DNA of 64,000 nucleotides, taken from positions 1 through 64,000 of the forward strand of contig MAAJ01000008.1 in NCBI GenBank assembly GCA_002163085.1. Direction: 5' to 3'. Numbering within the stretch: the stretch's first letter is position 1; every line of letters begins with the position of its first letter. This DNA comes from Methylophaga sp. 42_25_T18 (GTDB lineage Bacteria > Pseudomonadota > Gammaproteobacteria > Nitrosococcales > Methylophagaceae). This document shows positions 30,377-41,054 of the stretch, one piece after another. The position numbers and the translations under genes were made by a program. Under the pieces are notes generated by a model. That model made no database searches. It was not told the DNA's origin and saw only the letters and a program-made list of their open reading frames with translations.

Positions 30377-31468
30377 TTATTGTCCTAATACTTCAGCTAA
30401 AGCAGTTAAAAATCGTTGATTTTCAGACTTTAGCCCAATACTGACTCGAATATGTCGAGGTAAACCGTAGTTGGCCACAGGTCTGACAATCACACCTTTA
30501 TGTAATAAAGCATCAAATACGTCATCACCTTTCTTGCCAACATCTACCGTCACAAAATTACCTTTTGAAGGTATTGATGTTAGTCCCATAGCTTCAAATC
30601 CAGCTAATAACTGTGCCATACCTGCATCATTAGCATGCTTAGTTTTAACTAAATATTCATCATCATTCACAGCGGCAGTTGCAGCTGCTAAAGCCAAGCT
30701 ATTTACATTAAATGGCTGTCTGATACGGTTTAATAAATCTGCCACTTCAGGATTAGATAAGGCATAACCAACTCTTAATCCTGCCAAGCCATAGGCCTTG
30801 GAAAAAGTACGAGTAATGATTAGATTTGGATATTTAGCCAGCCAATCAATTGTATTTTCCAGTTGTTCACCATATTCAACATACGCTTCATCTATAACAA
30901 CCAACGTTTGTTCTGGCACTTGTTTCACAAACTGTTCTAGCTCTGTCGAAGATAAATGTGTGCCTGTTGGATTATTCGGGTTCGCAATGAATATTAACTT
31001 AGTTTTAGCAGTGACTAGACTCAACATCATATCGAGGTCATGGCCATAATCTTTCGCTGGAGCAATGATGGCTTGAGCGCCAATCGCTTGGGTCACCAAT
31101 GGATAAACGGCAAAAGCATACTGAGAAAACATCACTTCATCTACTGGTGATACAAATGCTCTGGCAATCATTTCCAATACATCGTTAGAACCGTTGCCCA
31201 GTGTGATTTGATCTACACCAAGCTTATATTTTTCAGCCAATGCTGTTTTTAAGCTAAAGCCATTACCATCAGGGTATCGAGTCAGCTCTTGGCTGGCTGC
31301 ATTTACCGCCTCTATCGCTGCTGGCGACGGGCCTAACGGGTTTTCATTTGAGGCTAACTTAACAATATCGCTTAAACCATACTCACGTTGTAACTCGTCA
31401 ATTGGCTTACCAGGCACATAAGGTTGCAGCTTAGTTACGCAATCTAATGCTAAATCACAAAATGTCAT
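30377..31468 (-). CDS. hisC: Histidinol-phosphate/aromatic aminotransferase (HisC2 type)
   Basis: PLP fold-type I aminotransferase, 363 aa. NENPLGPSP near the N-terminus, NPNNPTGTH, DEAYVEY and the PLP-lysine motif TRTFSKAYGLAGLRVGYA. Because it sits directly before tyrA and aroA and away from other his genes, it probably transaminates prephenate-derived or aromatic keto acids, perhaps besides histidinol-phosphate. The ATG overlaps the lspA stop by four bases. Confidence 0.92.
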   Translation of the reverse strand: MTFCDLALDCVTKLQPYVPGKPIDELQREYGLSDIVKLASNENPLGPSPAAIEAVNAASQELTRYPDGNGFSLKTALAEKYKLGVDQITLGNGSNDVLEMIARAFVSPVDEVMFSQYAFAVYPLVTQAIGAQAIIAPAKDYGHDLDMMLSLVTAKTKLIFIANPNNPTGTHLSSTELEQFVKQVPEQTLVVIDEAYVEYGEQLENTIDWLAKYPNLIITRTFSKAYGLAGLRVGYALSNPEVADLLNRIRQPFNVNSLALAAATAAVNDDEYLVKTKHANDAGMAQLLAGFEAMGLTSIPSKGNFVTVDVGKKGDDVFDALLHKGVIVRPVANYGLPRHIRVSIGLKSENQRFLTALAEVLGQ

Positions 31469-31938
31469 GCGTCCTCCTGCTTATGCCTAAAGCTATCAAT
31501 AATTAATAATGCAGCACCGACACAGATGGCTGAGTCAGCAATATTAAATGCCGGAAAATGATAACTACCGTAGTAATTATAAAAGTCCAAAAAGTCGACC
31601 ACATAGCCAAGGAGCACACGGTCAATTAAGTTTCCAACTGCACCACCTAAAATCAAACTGATAGATATGGCTTCTAGCCTTGCTGATGAGTTCAAACGCT
31701 TTAGCCAGACGAATAAAACAGCACTAACCACGAATGCAATTACAGCAAAAAACCAACGCTGCCAGCCACCCGCCTGTGCTAAAAAGCTAAAAGCCGCGCC
31801 TGTGTTATGAGCCATGGTTAAATTAAAAAATGGTACTACCGCAACCGTCTCATACAAAGATAGCCAAGAGGACATAAACCATTTTGATGCTTGGTCTAAT
31901 ACCAAAACCAGAGCACTTAACCATAACCACTTCAACAT
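31465..31938 (-). CDS. lspA: Lipoprotein signal peptidase (signal peptidase II)
   Basis: Inner-membrane aspartyl protease cleaving prolipoproteins before the lipidated Cys, such as the Lpp-like protein and BamD here. Four helices; the catalytic Asp pair is Asp115 in GYVVDFLDF and Asp135 in FNIADSAI; the conserved HNTGAAFSF and GGAVGNLIDR are present. 157 aa. Follows ileS by 18 bases, the usual ileS-lspA order. Confidence 0.96.
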   Translation of the reverse strand: MLKWLWLSALVLVLDQASKWFMSSWLSLYETVAVVPFFNLTMAHNTGAAFSFLAQAGGWQRWFFAVIAFVVSAVLFVWLKRLNSSARLEAISISLILGGAVGNLIDRVLLGYVVDFLDFYNYYGSYHFPAFNIADSAICVGAALLIIDSFRHKQEDA

Positions 31939-31956
31939 AATCAGCTGCTTTTAAAC

Positions 31957-34758
31957 TTATGCAAACGAACGCTGTTCACCGTCACCATCGACATTATCGA
32001 TGCAACGATTACAAAGTTCAGGGTGCGTATCGTCTTGACCTACTTCTTCAGTTTGATGCCAGCAACGATCACAGCGATTATTCTCCGATGCTGATAACAC
32101 CAAAGATAGACCTTCAACTGATGTGGCAATTGAATCGGTCGGTTTGTCAGTAGCAGCTAATAAGCTTGCTCGTGAGGTAATTAAAATAAATTTCAATTCA
32201 TCACCCAGTTTCTCTAATTGGGCCAAAAGTTCTGGTTCAGCATAAAGACTAACTTCAGCCGTTAAACCACCTTTAATTTTGCCATCATTTCGTAAGGCTT
32301 CCAGTTCTTTCGAAGTCGCATCACGCACTTCAAACACTTGATTCCAGAAAGCTAAATCTAAGTCTGCATCCGCAGCTAAAGGAGATAAACCTTCATACCA
32401 TGTATTCAAAAATACTGACTCGTTACGCTCACCGGGTAAATACTCCCATAACTCATCGGCAGTAAATGACAAGATAGGCGACATCCAACGTGTTAACGCT
32501 TCCAATATATGATACATCGCTGTCTGAGCCGAACGGCGACCTACGCTACTTCCCTGCATTGTATATTGACGATCTTTAGTGATATCTAAATACAAACTAC
32601 CCATTTCTTGGGCACAGAAATTATGAATTTGCTGATAAATCGTGTGGAACTGATACTTATCGTAGGCTTCAACAATTGTTTGCTGACATTCATAAGCACG
32701 ATCAACCGCCCATTGATCTAATGCCAACATATCTTCGTGGTTAACTAAATCTGTTGCCGGATTAAAATCAGATAAATTCGATAATAAATAACGGGCTGTG
32801 TTTCGAATACGTCGGTATGAATCAGCAGTACGTTTTAAAATCTCATCTGATACGCTCATTTCAGCACTATAGTCTGACGATGCTGCCCATAAACGAATAA
32901 TATCAGCACCCAAGTTATTAACTACTTTTTGTGGTGCAACCACATTACCTACTGATTTCGACATTTTCTTGCCGTTAGCATCCACCACAAAACCATGAGT
33001 TAAAACTGCTTTATAGGGTGCTTTACCGGTTGAGGCTATCGATGTTAATAAAGAAGACTGGAACCATCCACGGTGTTGGTCACTGCCTTCCAAGTACAAA
33101 TCAGCAGGACTGTTTAAGTAATCACGACGCGCTAAGACACAGGCATGGGAAACACCTGAATCAAACCATACATCTAAAGTATCACTTACTTTGTCATAAT
33201 CTGCGGCTTCATCGCCTAACCAGTCGCTAATCTCTGATTCAAACCAGGCATCAATGCCTTGCTGCTCAACTTTCTGAGCAACTTGCTCCATTAATTCCTG
33301 AGTTTTTGGATGCAGTTCACCTGTTTGTTGATGCACAAATAATGGGATCGGTACCCCCCAAGTACGTTGGCGAGATACACACCAATCTGGGCGTCCTTCA
33401 ACCATGCCTTCAATACGTTTCTGACCCCATTCAGGCATCCATTGTGTATCGGTAATTGCATCCATTGCCGCTTTTCGCAGACCACTTTGATCCATGCTGA
33501 CAAACCATTGTGGGGTCGCACGAAAAATAATCGGGCTTTTATGACGCCAACAATGTGGATAGCTATGTTGAATATCGACATGTTTTAGCAATACATCTTT
33601 TTCAATCAATAATTCAATGACATTAGGATTCGCCTTAAATACCGACTGACCGGCAAAGATCTCAGTATCCGGTAAGAAGACACCATTTGAACCAACAGGG
33701 TTATAAACTTCTAAGTCATATTTTAAACCAACAGTGAAATCATCTTGACCATGACCAGGGGCAGTATGAACGGCACCCGTACCGGCTTCGGCAGTCACAT
33801 GGTCACCTAAGATAAGAGGCACTTGTTTGTCATAAAATGGGTGTTGTAACAATAAACCTTCAACATCTTCACCTTTACAACGCGCAATGACTTCACCTGT
33901 CATGCCGTAGCGTTCTAATGCTGATTCATATAATTCTGCTGCTAATAACAAACGTTCATCACCCGCTTGCACCACAACATAATCGTAAGCAGGATTTAAT
34001 GAAACCGCTTGGTTAGCAGGCAATGTCCACGGTGTGGTTGTCCAAATAGGTACACTGATTTTTCCTGTACCCGTTGAGTTAGTAGCAGCTTCAAATGCAG
34101 CGTTATCAACAACCGTAAAACGAACATCAATTGCGGGTGATGTTTTGTCTTCGTATTCAACTTCAGCTTCAGCCAAAGCACTGCCACAATCAACACACCA
34201 ATGAACAGGCTTTACACCTTTATGTAAATGACCTTGTTTCACAATTTCATTCAAGGTGCGAATAATGTCAGCTTCAAAGCTAAAGTCCATGGTCAGATAT
34301 GGGTTATCCCACTCTGCCAATACACCTAAACGTTTAAAATCTTCACGCTGGCCATCAACTTGTTTTTGGGCATAAACACGACATGCCGTTCTAAACTCGG
34401 CTGCTGTTACTTTTTTACCTGGTTTACCAATTTTCTTTTCAACATTCAGTTCGATTGGCAAACCATGACAATCCCAGCCCGGCACATACGGCGTATCAAA
34501 ACCACTTAGCGTTTTTGACTTAAGAATAATATCTTTAAGAATTTTATTAACTGCGTGGCCAATATGAATATCTCCATTGGCGTATGGAGGACCATCATGC
34601 AAAATAAATGCAGGTCGACCTTTTGCCTTCTCACGCATTTTTTCGTACAGATTAATATCCTGCCAACGCTTTAAAATTAAAGGTTCACGGTTAGGCAAAC
34701 CAGCCTTCATCGGAAACTTGGTTGCGGGTAGGTTAAGGGTCTGTTTATAATCGGCCAC
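31957..34758 (-). CDS. ileS: Isoleucyl-tRNA synthetase
   Basis: Class I synthetase of 933 aa with editing domain. HIGH motif at 65-68 ([11 protein letters not shown]), editing signature [21 protein letters not shown] in [10 protein letters not shown], and a C-terminal zinc finger RCDRCWHQ...CNRC, typical of the bacterial IleS1 type. GTG start at 34758; the 171-base gap to the divergent DUF3579 gene must hold its promoter. No T-box is expected in this group and none is seen. Confidence 0.97.
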   Translation of the reverse strand: MADYKQTLNLPATKFPMKAGLPNREPLILKRWQDINLYEKMREKAKGRPAFILHDGPPYANGDIHIGHAVNKILKDIILKSKTLSGFDTPYVPGWDCHGLPIELNVEKKIGKPGKKVTAAEFRTACRVYAQKQVDGQREDFKRLGVLAEWDNPYLTMDFSFEADIIRTLNEIVKQGHLHKGVKPVHWCVDCGSALAEAEVEYEDKTSPAIDVRFTVVDNAAFEAATNSTGTGKISVPIWTTTPWTLPANQAVSLNPAYDYVVVQAGDERLLLAAELYESALERYGMTGEVIARCKGEDVEGLLLQHPFYDKQVPLILGDHVTAEAGTGAVHTAPGHGQDDFTVGLKYDLEVYNPVGSNGVFLPDTEIFAGQSVFKANPNVIELLIEKDVLLKHVDIQHSYPHCWRHKSPIIFRATPQWFVSMDQSGLRKAAMDAITDTQWMPEWGQKRIEGMVEGRPDWCVSRQRTWGVPIPLFVHQQTGELHPKTQELMEQVAQKVEQQGIDAWFESEISDWLGDEAADYDKVSDTLDVWFDSGVSHACVLARRDYLNSPADLYLEGSDQHRGWFQSSLLTSIASTGKAPYKAVLTHGFVVDANGKKMSKSVGNVVAPQKVVNNLGADIIRLWAASSDYSAEMSVSDEILKRTADSYRRIRNTARYLLSNLSDFNPATDLVNHEDMLALDQWAVDRAYECQQTIVEAYDKYQFHTIYQQIHNFCAQEMGSLYLDITKDRQYTMQGSSVGRRSAQTAMYHILEALTRWMSPILSFTADELWEYLPGERNESVFLNTWYEGLSPLAADADLDLAFWNQVFEVRDATSKELEALRNDGKIKGGLTAEVSLYAEPELLAQLEKLGDELKFILITSRASLLAATDKPTDSIATSVEGLSLVLSASENNRCDRCWHQTEEVGQDDTHPELCNRCIDNVDGDGEQRSFA

Positions 34759-34929
34759 TAGTTCACTCGTAGGTTCAAAATCAACGGAAACGGCTAATTA
34801 TACGGGTTTTTGTTGCTGACCTAAATCATTGAAACAAGTTTATTTTTCTATTTATGATTACGTTAGCAGTATGATTTGCAGTAATATATTGTGCTGTTTA
34901 GCAAATTACACTTTTTGGACACATCTATA

Positions 34930-35220
34930 ATGGCAACAACTGGCAAGGTCATCATCCAAGGCCTTACACAAGACGGTAATAAATTTCGCCCTAGCGATTG
35001 GGCTGAACGCCTGTGTGGTGCCGTTGCAACTTATGGCCCTGGCCGCCGGATTATTTTTCACCCTAATGTAAAACTCGCGGCAATCGAAGGCGTGAAATGT
35101 GTGGTGATTGATGCAAGCTTAGAAGAAGATGATGAAATGTTATTTGAGTTTCTTACTGACTTTGCCGATGAAAACAAGCTTCAAACCATAAGAACCGATA
35201 CGTTTCCTTTAGAAAAATAA
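34930..35220 (+). CDS. DUF3579 family protein
   Basis: 96-residue soluble protein of a conserved proteobacterial family with no known function. Family strings are VIIQGLTQDGNKFRPSDWAE, RLCGAVATYGPGRRI and GVKCVVIDASLEED. I start at the ATG at 34930, which gives the family N-terminus; the frame could be opened at 34891. Single gene, divergent from ileS and convergent on the CBS protein. Confidence 0.82.
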   Translation: MATTGKVIIQGLTQDGNKFRPSDWAERLCGAVATYGPGRRIIFHPNVKLAAIEGVKCVVIDASLEEDDEMLFEFLTDFADENKLQTIRTDTFPLEK

Positions 35221-35254
35221 ATCTGTTTCCAACTAAGCAAGCTATCGTAATAAT

Positions 35255-35710
35255 CTATTCAGCAGTGGCATCTTCCTGATCTGGCCAATTCTGGATATAG
35301 TTTTTAAGAAGTTTATTCTCAAACTGGGCCTTTTTAAGTAACTCTTCCACAATATCAGTTATCGATAACATACCTTCCAACTTACCATCATAAACCACCG
35401 GTAAATGACGAATATTGTGATCTACCATCATTTTCATCACTTCTTCCAACGTATTATCTGGATGACAAGTGATTGGATTTGGCGTCATAGCATGAGATAC
35501 GGTAAGGGGCGTCCACATCGCATGTTTTTCATGCAAAATGGTTAATAAGTCTCGCTCAGAGAGTATGCCTACTAGTTCATCGTTCTGAGTCACTACCAGA
35601 GAACCGATTCGATGATCCATCATTAAGGTTACGGCGTGATCTAAAGAGTCTTCAGGCCCTAAACCAATCACAGGTTTACCTTTATTCTTAGTAATGGTCC
35701 TTACTTTCAT
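35255..35710 (-). CDS. CBS-pair domain protein
   Basis: 151-residue protein made of two CBS motifs (about residues 15-65 and 78-130), a Bateman module that usually binds adenine nucleotides such as AMP, ATP or NAD. Signatures DHRIGSLVVTQNDELVGILSERD and DHNIRHLPVVYDGKLEGMLSITDI. No catalytic domain. I choose the ATG at 35710 because the upstream TTG frame from 35776 adds a non-family segment. Divergent from the GspF-like gene. Confidence 0.88.
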   Translation of the reverse strand: MKVRTITKNKGKPVIGLGPEDSLDHAVTLMMDHRIGSLVVTQNDELVGILSERDLLTILHEKHAMWTPLTVSHAMTPNPITCHPDNTLEEVMKMMVDHNIRHLPVVYDGKLEGMLSITDIVEELLKKAQFENKLLKNYIQNWPDQEDATAE

Positions 35711-35839
35711 TCCACTTACCCTCTTTGAATTAACAGGCTTAGTGTTATTCTGCTTCAGAATGAGTAAAAAAGGCAAGTTTCAGTAGTGATATAAGCATGT
35801 TAGTCTCCATTCATTCTTTTCAACAATGATATTAGTTTG

Positions 35840-36829
35840 ATGAAACCAACGTTACCATCAATCAATTCGAGCCAGCTAAAAGCTGATCTATATCTGCAAC
35901 TTTCTCGTATGGAGGAGGCAGGCCTGACACCACAACATGCTGTGGAAGTACTGGATAGTCATCACAACAAAACCACCAAACACCTTAAACTATTTCAACA
36001 ATACCTGAAAGCAGGCAAGTCGATTACTGAATCGGGATTTAATGCTGGTATTTTTTCAACGTTTGATAAAGAGATCATTCATGCTGGCGAAACCAGCGGT
36101 AATATGGAAAACGTTTATAAGCAACTCGCTAAGCTCTACGCTAACAAAGCAATAAACATTAAGCAGATAAAAACAAAACTCTCTTTGCCTGTATTAATAT
36201 TAACCCTATTCATTTTTATTCAGCCTCTGCCCGCTTTAATAGTAAATACAATTTCAGCATCGGAGTATCTTTGGGCTAGTATCGGAACACTGCTTAGAAT
36301 CGCCCTACTCTTCTATATCATCCTTAACTTAGTCAGTTGGTTAACGCGTGGCCCGCTTAAATTTCTCGGACTTGCTAAATCTATCTATCAACTACAACTA
36401 TTACTGCCTTGGATTTCAAAATGGTTCCTTACTAGACAAATTAATAATTTCTTAACGTATCTGAGTTTAATGTTATCTGCAGGTATCGCCATATCAGAGG
36501 CGTTACCAAAAGCAATCAACACTATCAACAACCCTTTATTTGGATCTAAATTTAATCCTGCTGCCTCGGCAATTAACAAGGGGAGCAGCTTGACGGAATC
36601 TTTAAGACTCGTTCCTGAAATGGATGAAAAGATCATTCAACAAATAAAAATTGGAGAAGAAAGTGGCAAACTAGCTGAAACTATTCAACACTTCACCAAC
36701 ATTAAACGTAATGAGTTAATCGCCCAAGACAACTTTTTAGCTGAGTGGATACCTAGAATAATCTACTTTCTTATCGTGAGCATAGTGGCCTATTCAATTG
36801 TAACTGGCCCAACGCTTAGTTCGATTTAA
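35840..36829 (+). CDS. Orphan type II secretion/type IV pilus F-like membrane protein
   Basis: 329-residue polytopic protein of the GspF/PilC family. Two T2SF helical bundles: the first contains EIIHAGETSGNMENVYKQLAKLY, the second IKIGEESGKLAETIQHFTNI, separated and followed by membrane helices (about 115-135, 145-165 and the C-terminus). It is shorter than typical PilC/GspF (about 400 aa) and lacks part of the N-terminal cytoplasmic region. No pilin, ATPase or peptidase gene is near. ATG at 35840 lacks a clear ribosome site. Confidence 0.82.
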   Translation: MKPTLPSINSSQLKADLYLQLSRMEEAGLTPQHAVEVLDSHHNKTTKHLKLFQQYLKAGKSITESGFNAGIFSTFDKEIIHAGETSGNMENVYKQLAKLYANKAINIKQIKTKLSLPVLILTLFIFIQPLPALIVNTISASEYLWASIGTLLRIALLFYIILNLVSWLTRGPLKFLGLAKSIYQLQLLLPWISKWFLTRQINNFLTYLSLMLSAGIAISEALPKAINTINNPLFGSKFNPAASAINKGSSLTESLRLVPEMDEKIIQQIKIGEESGKLAETIQHFTNIKRNELIAQDNFLAEWIPRIIYFLIVSIVAYSIVTGPTLSSI

Positions 36830-36860
36830 AAAGGCTCCGCAAACGGTCTACACAGTATTA

Positions 36861-38435
36861 TTAGGTATGTTCACGTGTAGATTTGAATTCGATCTCAGGC
36901 CAGCGTTCGATGGTTAAATCAAGATTTACTCTAGTAGGCGCAATGTAAGTCAAGCCTCCCGCGCCATCTAAAGCTAAATTCAATGCTGCTTTTTTCTTAA
37001 ACTCTTCTAATTTCTTTGAGTCATCACAATATACCCAGCGTGCGGTATAGACCTGTACGGGTTCATAAACACAATCAACGTTGTACTCACCTTTTAAGCG
37101 GTGCACAACCACATCAAATTGCAAGACACCGACCGCACCCAAAATCAAATCATTATTTTCCAATGGTCGAAACAGCTGGGTAGCGCCTTCTTCACTTAAT
37201 TGTTGCAAGCCTTTTAATAAGGCTTTCATCTTCAGTGGATCTTTTAATCGAACGCGACGGAATAATTCCGGTGCAAAATAGGGAATACCTGTGAACTGAA
37301 GATCTTCACCTTGAGTGAAGGTATCACCAATCTGAATCGTGCCATGATTATGTAAACCCATGATGTCACCCGGCCAGGCCTCTTCAGCTTGGGCACGCTC
37401 TGCCGCCATAAAGGTCACCGCATTGGCGATAACGACGTCTTTACCCGTTCTAGCGTGACGTATCTTCATACCTTTTTTATACTGCCCTGAACACACGCGT
37501 AAAAAGGCAATGCGATCTCGATGCTTGGGATCCATATTGGCTTGGATCTTAAAGACAAAACCACTAAACGGCTCTTCACTGGCCTCAACGTGTCTTGTTT
37601 TGGTTGCCCGGCCTTGTGGTGCAGGCGCAATGTCCACAAATGAATCCATTAATTCGGTTATACCGAAATTATTCATCGCACTGCCAAAAAATACTGGGGA
37701 CAATTCACCCGCTAAAAAAGCCTCATGATCATATTCATGACTTGCACCACGTACTAAATCAATTTCTTCACGTAATTCCTCAGCCATATCACCGAACAAT
37801 TCGTCTAAACGAGGATTATCCAAGCCTTCAACTATTTCACCAACTTGATCACTATGAGGCTCAAAAAGATGAACACTGTCTTTTTCTAGATGGAAGATAC
37901 CCTTGAAATTTTTTCCCATACCAATCGGCCAGGTAATCGGGGCACAGCGAATATTAAGAATAGATTCAACCTCATCTAAGATATCAATGGGATCACGTCC
38001 TTCCCTATCCATCTTATTAATAAAGGTTAAAATCGGTGTATCGCGTAAGCGACACACTTCCATTAATTTAATGGTGCGTTGCTCAACACCTTTAGCAATA
38101 TCAATCACCATTAACGCTGAGTCAACGGCAGTTAATGTCCGATAAGTATCTTCAGAAAAGTCCGCATGGCCCGGCGTATCTAATAAATTAACAATACGAT
38201 CATTATGTTTAAACTGCATTACGGATGAAGTAACAGAAATACCACGTTCTTTTTCCATCTCCATCCAATCAGATGTTGCATGGCGATCGGTTTTACGTGA
38301 TTTGACACTACCCGCCGCCTGAATCGTACCACTGAAAAACAATAGTTTTTCAGTCAGCGTGGTTTTACCCGCATCGGGATGCGAGATGATAGCAAAGGTG
38401 CGTCGTTTATTAAGTTCTGCAAGTAATTCAGCCAT
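36861..38435 (-). CDS. prfC: Peptide chain release factor 3
   Basis: Translational GTPase that removes RF1/RF2 after termination. G domain with [42 protein letters not shown] and NKMDREGRD; domains II and III follow. 524 aa, normal. ATG at 38435, 39 bases after modC on the same strand. Confidence 0.96.
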   Translation of the reverse strand: MAELLAELNKRRTFAIISHPDAGKTTLTEKLLFFSGTIQAAGSVKSRKTDRHATSDWMEMEKERGISVTSSVMQFKHNDRIVNLLDTPGHADFSEDTYRTLTAVDSALMVIDIAKGVEQRTIKLMEVCRLRDTPILTFINKMDREGRDPIDILDEVESILNIRCAPITWPIGMGKNFKGIFHLEKDSVHLFEPHSDQVGEIVEGLDNPRLDELFGDMAEELREEIDLVRGASHEYDHEAFLAGELSPVFFGSAMNNFGITELMDSFVDIAPAPQGRATKTRHVEASEEPFSGFVFKIQANMDPKHRDRIAFLRVCSGQYKKGMKIRHARTGKDVVIANAVTFMAAERAQAEEAWPGDIMGLHNHGTIQIGDTFTQGEDLQFTGIPYFAPELFRRVRLKDPLKMKALLKGLQQLSEEGATQLFRPLENNDLILGAVGVLQFDVVVHRLKGEYNVDCVYEPVQVYTARWVYCDDSKKLEEFKKKAALNLALDGAGGLTYIAPTRVNLDLTIERWPEIEFKSTREHT

Positions 38436-38474
38436 GGAGCGTATTATGTATTTTGGGAAACACGCTATTCTACA

Positions 38475-39551
38475 TTAGTCCTGCATGAGGTGTATCGCAT
38501 CACTCAATATTGATACGGTAATACTATCTCCAATTAATAGTTTATTTCGCATCGCTACATGTTCAGGCACATCCATTTGTAGCATTTCATTATGGGTATC
38601 CTCGATAATAAGTAATACCGTAGTAATACCTTTTAATGTGATCATTTCTTGAATCACGCCAGTGACCGGGTTTTCATGCTCGCCACGTGAAGGCCTGACT
38701 CGTTGATGTAATAATATTTTGGCGGGTGATACGATCCAATGCACTGTCTGGCCGCTTGTAAATTCAGCCACATCATCCACGTTGAGTAGATATTCATGCC
38801 ACTTTAGTTTCAGGCTACCTTCGACATCAACCAATTTAGCGATAGATAAATTTCTTACATCAACTTGCCGTGCTACTTCAACATTTTTAGGACTGTGTAA
38901 TACCTGATCTGGTTGCCCTTGTTGTAAGGTTTTACCATTATGAATAACACAAATACTATCGGCCAACATAGCGGCTTCATCTAAGTCATGTGTAACTAAA
39001 ATTATTGGCATATCTAGGCTGCGTCGTAATGTATTTAACTCCAAATACAGCTTTCGTCGTGTGACTTTATCAACGGCAGAAAAAGGTTCATCTAGTAACA
39101 GAACCTCTGGTTCTCGTGCCAATGCGCGTGCTATGGCTACCCGTTGTTGTTGACCACCGGAGAGTTGGTTTGGGTAACGTTGTTCCAGCCCTGTTAAATG
39201 CACTTGTTCTAACAGCTGAGCAATTTTCTTCTCACTCTGGCTCTGCTCGGCTAATGCAAGTCGGATATTGTCATACACAGTTAGGTGGGGAAACAAGGCA
39301 TAGTTTTGGAATACCATGCCTATTCGTCGTTGTTGAGGTGTGAAATCCTTTTTGTTGTCTCTATCAAACCATACTTGATCAGAGCAATTGATTTGGCCAA
39401 ACTTTGCTGAGTGCAGACCAGCGATACAACGAAGTACAGTTGATTTCCCTGCGCCAGAAGGCCCCACTAAAGCTAAAATCTCACCGTTCTTACAGTGCAG
39501 TTCTACATCTAATGGAATCGGTGATGATTGCTGTAAATTTACTTTCAACAT
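38475..39551 (-). CDS. modC: Molybdate ABC transporter ATP-binding protein
   Basis: ATPase of the molybdate importer. Walker A GPSGAGKST near residue 33-41, signature LSGGQQQRVAIARAL, Walker B VLLLDEPFSAVD, and a C-terminal TOBE/Mop molybdate-binding region (about 285-355). 358 aa. Two bases after modB. No modE regulator is adjacent. Confidence 0.94.
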   Translation of the reverse strand: MLKVNLQQSSPIPLDVELHCKNGEILALVGPSGAGKSTVLRCIAGLHSAKFGQINCSDQVWFDRDNKKDFTPQQRRIGMVFQNYALFPHLTVYDNIRLALAEQSQSEKKIAQLLEQVHLTGLEQRYPNQLSGGQQQRVAIARALAREPEVLLLDEPFSAVDKVTRRKLYLELNTLRRSLDMPIILVTHDLDEAAMLADSICVIHNGKTLQQGQPDQVLHSPKNVEVARQVDVRNLSIAKLVDVEGSLKLKWHEYLLNVDDVAEFTSGQTVHWIVSPAKILLHQRVRPSRGEHENPVTGVIQEMITLKGITTVLLIIEDTHNEMLQMDVPEHVAMRNKLLIGDSITVSILSDAIHLMQD

Positions 39552-39553
39552 AA

Positions 39554-40225
39554 CTACAGCCGTACCACGCGTGATCGTGAACGATTAAATAGAAATACGA
39601 CCGAAATAGAGACCAACGCGATCAACAATAAAATTAACGACATCGATTTTGCTTGTTCTGATTCAAATGCTAAAACACTATCGTAAATCGCAATGGATAA
39701 GGTACGTGTTTCACCGGCGATATTACCGCCTATCATCAATACCACACCAAACTCACCTAAGGTATGGGAGAAACTTAATACCATGGCGGTGATAATACCT
39801 GGCCAAGCCAAAGGCAGTTCAATTTTAAAAAACGTTTTCCACTTCGATAGGCCGCTACACCACGCCGCTTCTCTGATTTCAGGCTCAATCGTTTCCATTG
39901 CACGTAACATAGGTTGCACAGCAAACGGTAAACTATAGATGATGGAGGCGAACCACAAGCCAGTAAATGAAAAGGCTAAGGTATGCCCCGTTAAGGACAC
40001 AAACATACCGCCAAAGAAGCTGTTTGAATCTAGGCCTACCAGTAAAAAATAGCCTAAGACTGTAGGCGGCAACACTAATGGCAAAGTAATCGCTGCTTCT
40101 AGCACTTCACGGCCAACAAACTTAGTGTTGGCAAGTAGATAAGCTAAGGCTAGGCCAATTGGCAATAAGCTAACACTCGTAAGTAATGCTAACTTGATAG
40201 AAACTTCAAATGCCTGCCAATCCAT
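39554..40225 (-). CDS. modB: Molybdate ABC transporter permease
   Basis: Inner-membrane permease of 223 aa with about five helices and the EAA coupling motif region EIREAAWCSGLSKWKTFFKIELPLAWPG. The N-terminal helix and TLPLVLPPTVLGYFLL are typical of ModB. Two bases after modA and two before modC, a tight operon. Confidence 0.94.
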   Translation of the reverse strand: MDWQAFEVSIKLALLTSVSLLPIGLALAYLLANTKFVGREVLEAAITLPLVLPPTVLGYFLLVGLDSNSFFGGMFVSLTGHTLAFSFTGLWFASIIYSLPFAVQPMLRAMETIEPEIREAAWCSGLSKWKTFFKIELPLAWPGIITAMVLSFSHTLGEFGVVLMIGGNIAGETRTLSIAIYDSVLAFESEQAKSMSLILLLIALVSISVVFLFNRSRSRVVRL

Positions 40226-40227
40226 TT

Positions 40228-40977
40228 TTACTCTATATCCTTAACAACAAAACCATGTTTTATGAGAATGCTGGCCGCGGCCTCAGTTTGAAGGAAACTC
40301 ATAAACTGGCTGGCTGGCTCAGTAGCACCTTTAATCAATACCGCTTGTTGAGGCAACATGCTATCGAGTTTCACAAAGCGACCTGTTGATTTTAATTTAG
40401 CGTGAATTACATGTGAGTAGGGTACAAAACCTGCGTCAACCGATGTAGACATCGTAAATTGTACCGCCTGCGATGCATTTTCAGCAATCAATAAATGTGC
40501 TTGTATCGCTTGCCATATACCTGCTTTTTCTAACACCGATTTTGCCGCATGGCCATAGGGCGCATGCTTCGGGTTAGCAATCACCACTTTATTTAAACTG
40601 CCATTATCTATTGCCGTGGCCAAAGCGTATAGGTCTTTATCTAATTCTAATTTTGAATGGTTGGCTGCATAGACAGCCAATTGCGCTTGAGCATAGTTAA
40701 TAACTTTACTGTCTGTTTTTCCCGCTTCTACCAGTCGATTTATATAGTCAGGATTCGCAGATAAAAACAGCTCAAATGGTGCATCATGCAAAATCTGAGT
40801 TGTTAATGTACCGGAAGCTGCATATGAAACCGCTAAGTGGTGCCCAGTATTCTGTTCAAACTGTTGTGCCAGTACAGGCATAACATAACGCAAATTAGTT
40901 GCCGCAGCTAAGCGTATTTCCTCAGCATGTAGCGGAAAAAAACTACAACTTAAAATGAACACTAAAATAAAGCGCAT
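40228..40977 (-). CDS. modA: Molybdate-binding periplasmic protein
   Basis: Substrate-binding protein of the molybdate importer. Signal peptide of about 18 residues ending PLHA, then EEIRLAAATNLRYVMPVLAQQF, SYAASGTL, and FELFLSANPDYI, typical of ModA. I start at the ATG at 40977 rather than the TTG immediately before it. 249 aa. Directly after the pnp terminator. Confidence 0.93.
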   Translation of the reverse strand: MRFILVFILSCSFFPLHAEEIRLAAATNLRYVMPVLAQQFEQNTGHHLAVSYAASGTLTTQILHDAPFELFLSANPDYINRLVEAGKTDSKVINYAQAQLAVYAANHSKLELDKDLYALATAIDNGSLNKVVIANPKHAPYGHAAKSVLEKAGIWQAIQAHLLIAENASQAVQFTMSTSVDAGFVPYSHVIHAKLKSTGRFVKLDSMLPQQAVLIKGATEPASQFMSFLQTEAAASILIKHGFVVKDIE

Positions 40978-41004
40978 CAACTATCTCAATAAAATGACAG
41001 ATAC

Positions 41005-41030
41005 AAAAAAGCCCCGATAAACGGGGCTTC
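41005..41030 (-). terminator. Intrinsic terminator after pnp
   Basis: Eight-bp stem AAGCCCCG/CGGGGCTT with a 5-base loop, followed in the minus direction by TTTTTT. It lies 25 bases beyond the pnp stop and separates pnp from modA. Confidence 0.9.
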
Positions 41031-41054
41031 TAAGTGTACATAAAACGGGGTTAA

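Noticed and set aside
34759..34929. T-box or other riboswitch upstream of ileS
   Set aside because: No T-box motif or terminator is seen, and T-box control of ileS is not expected in gammaproteobacteria.
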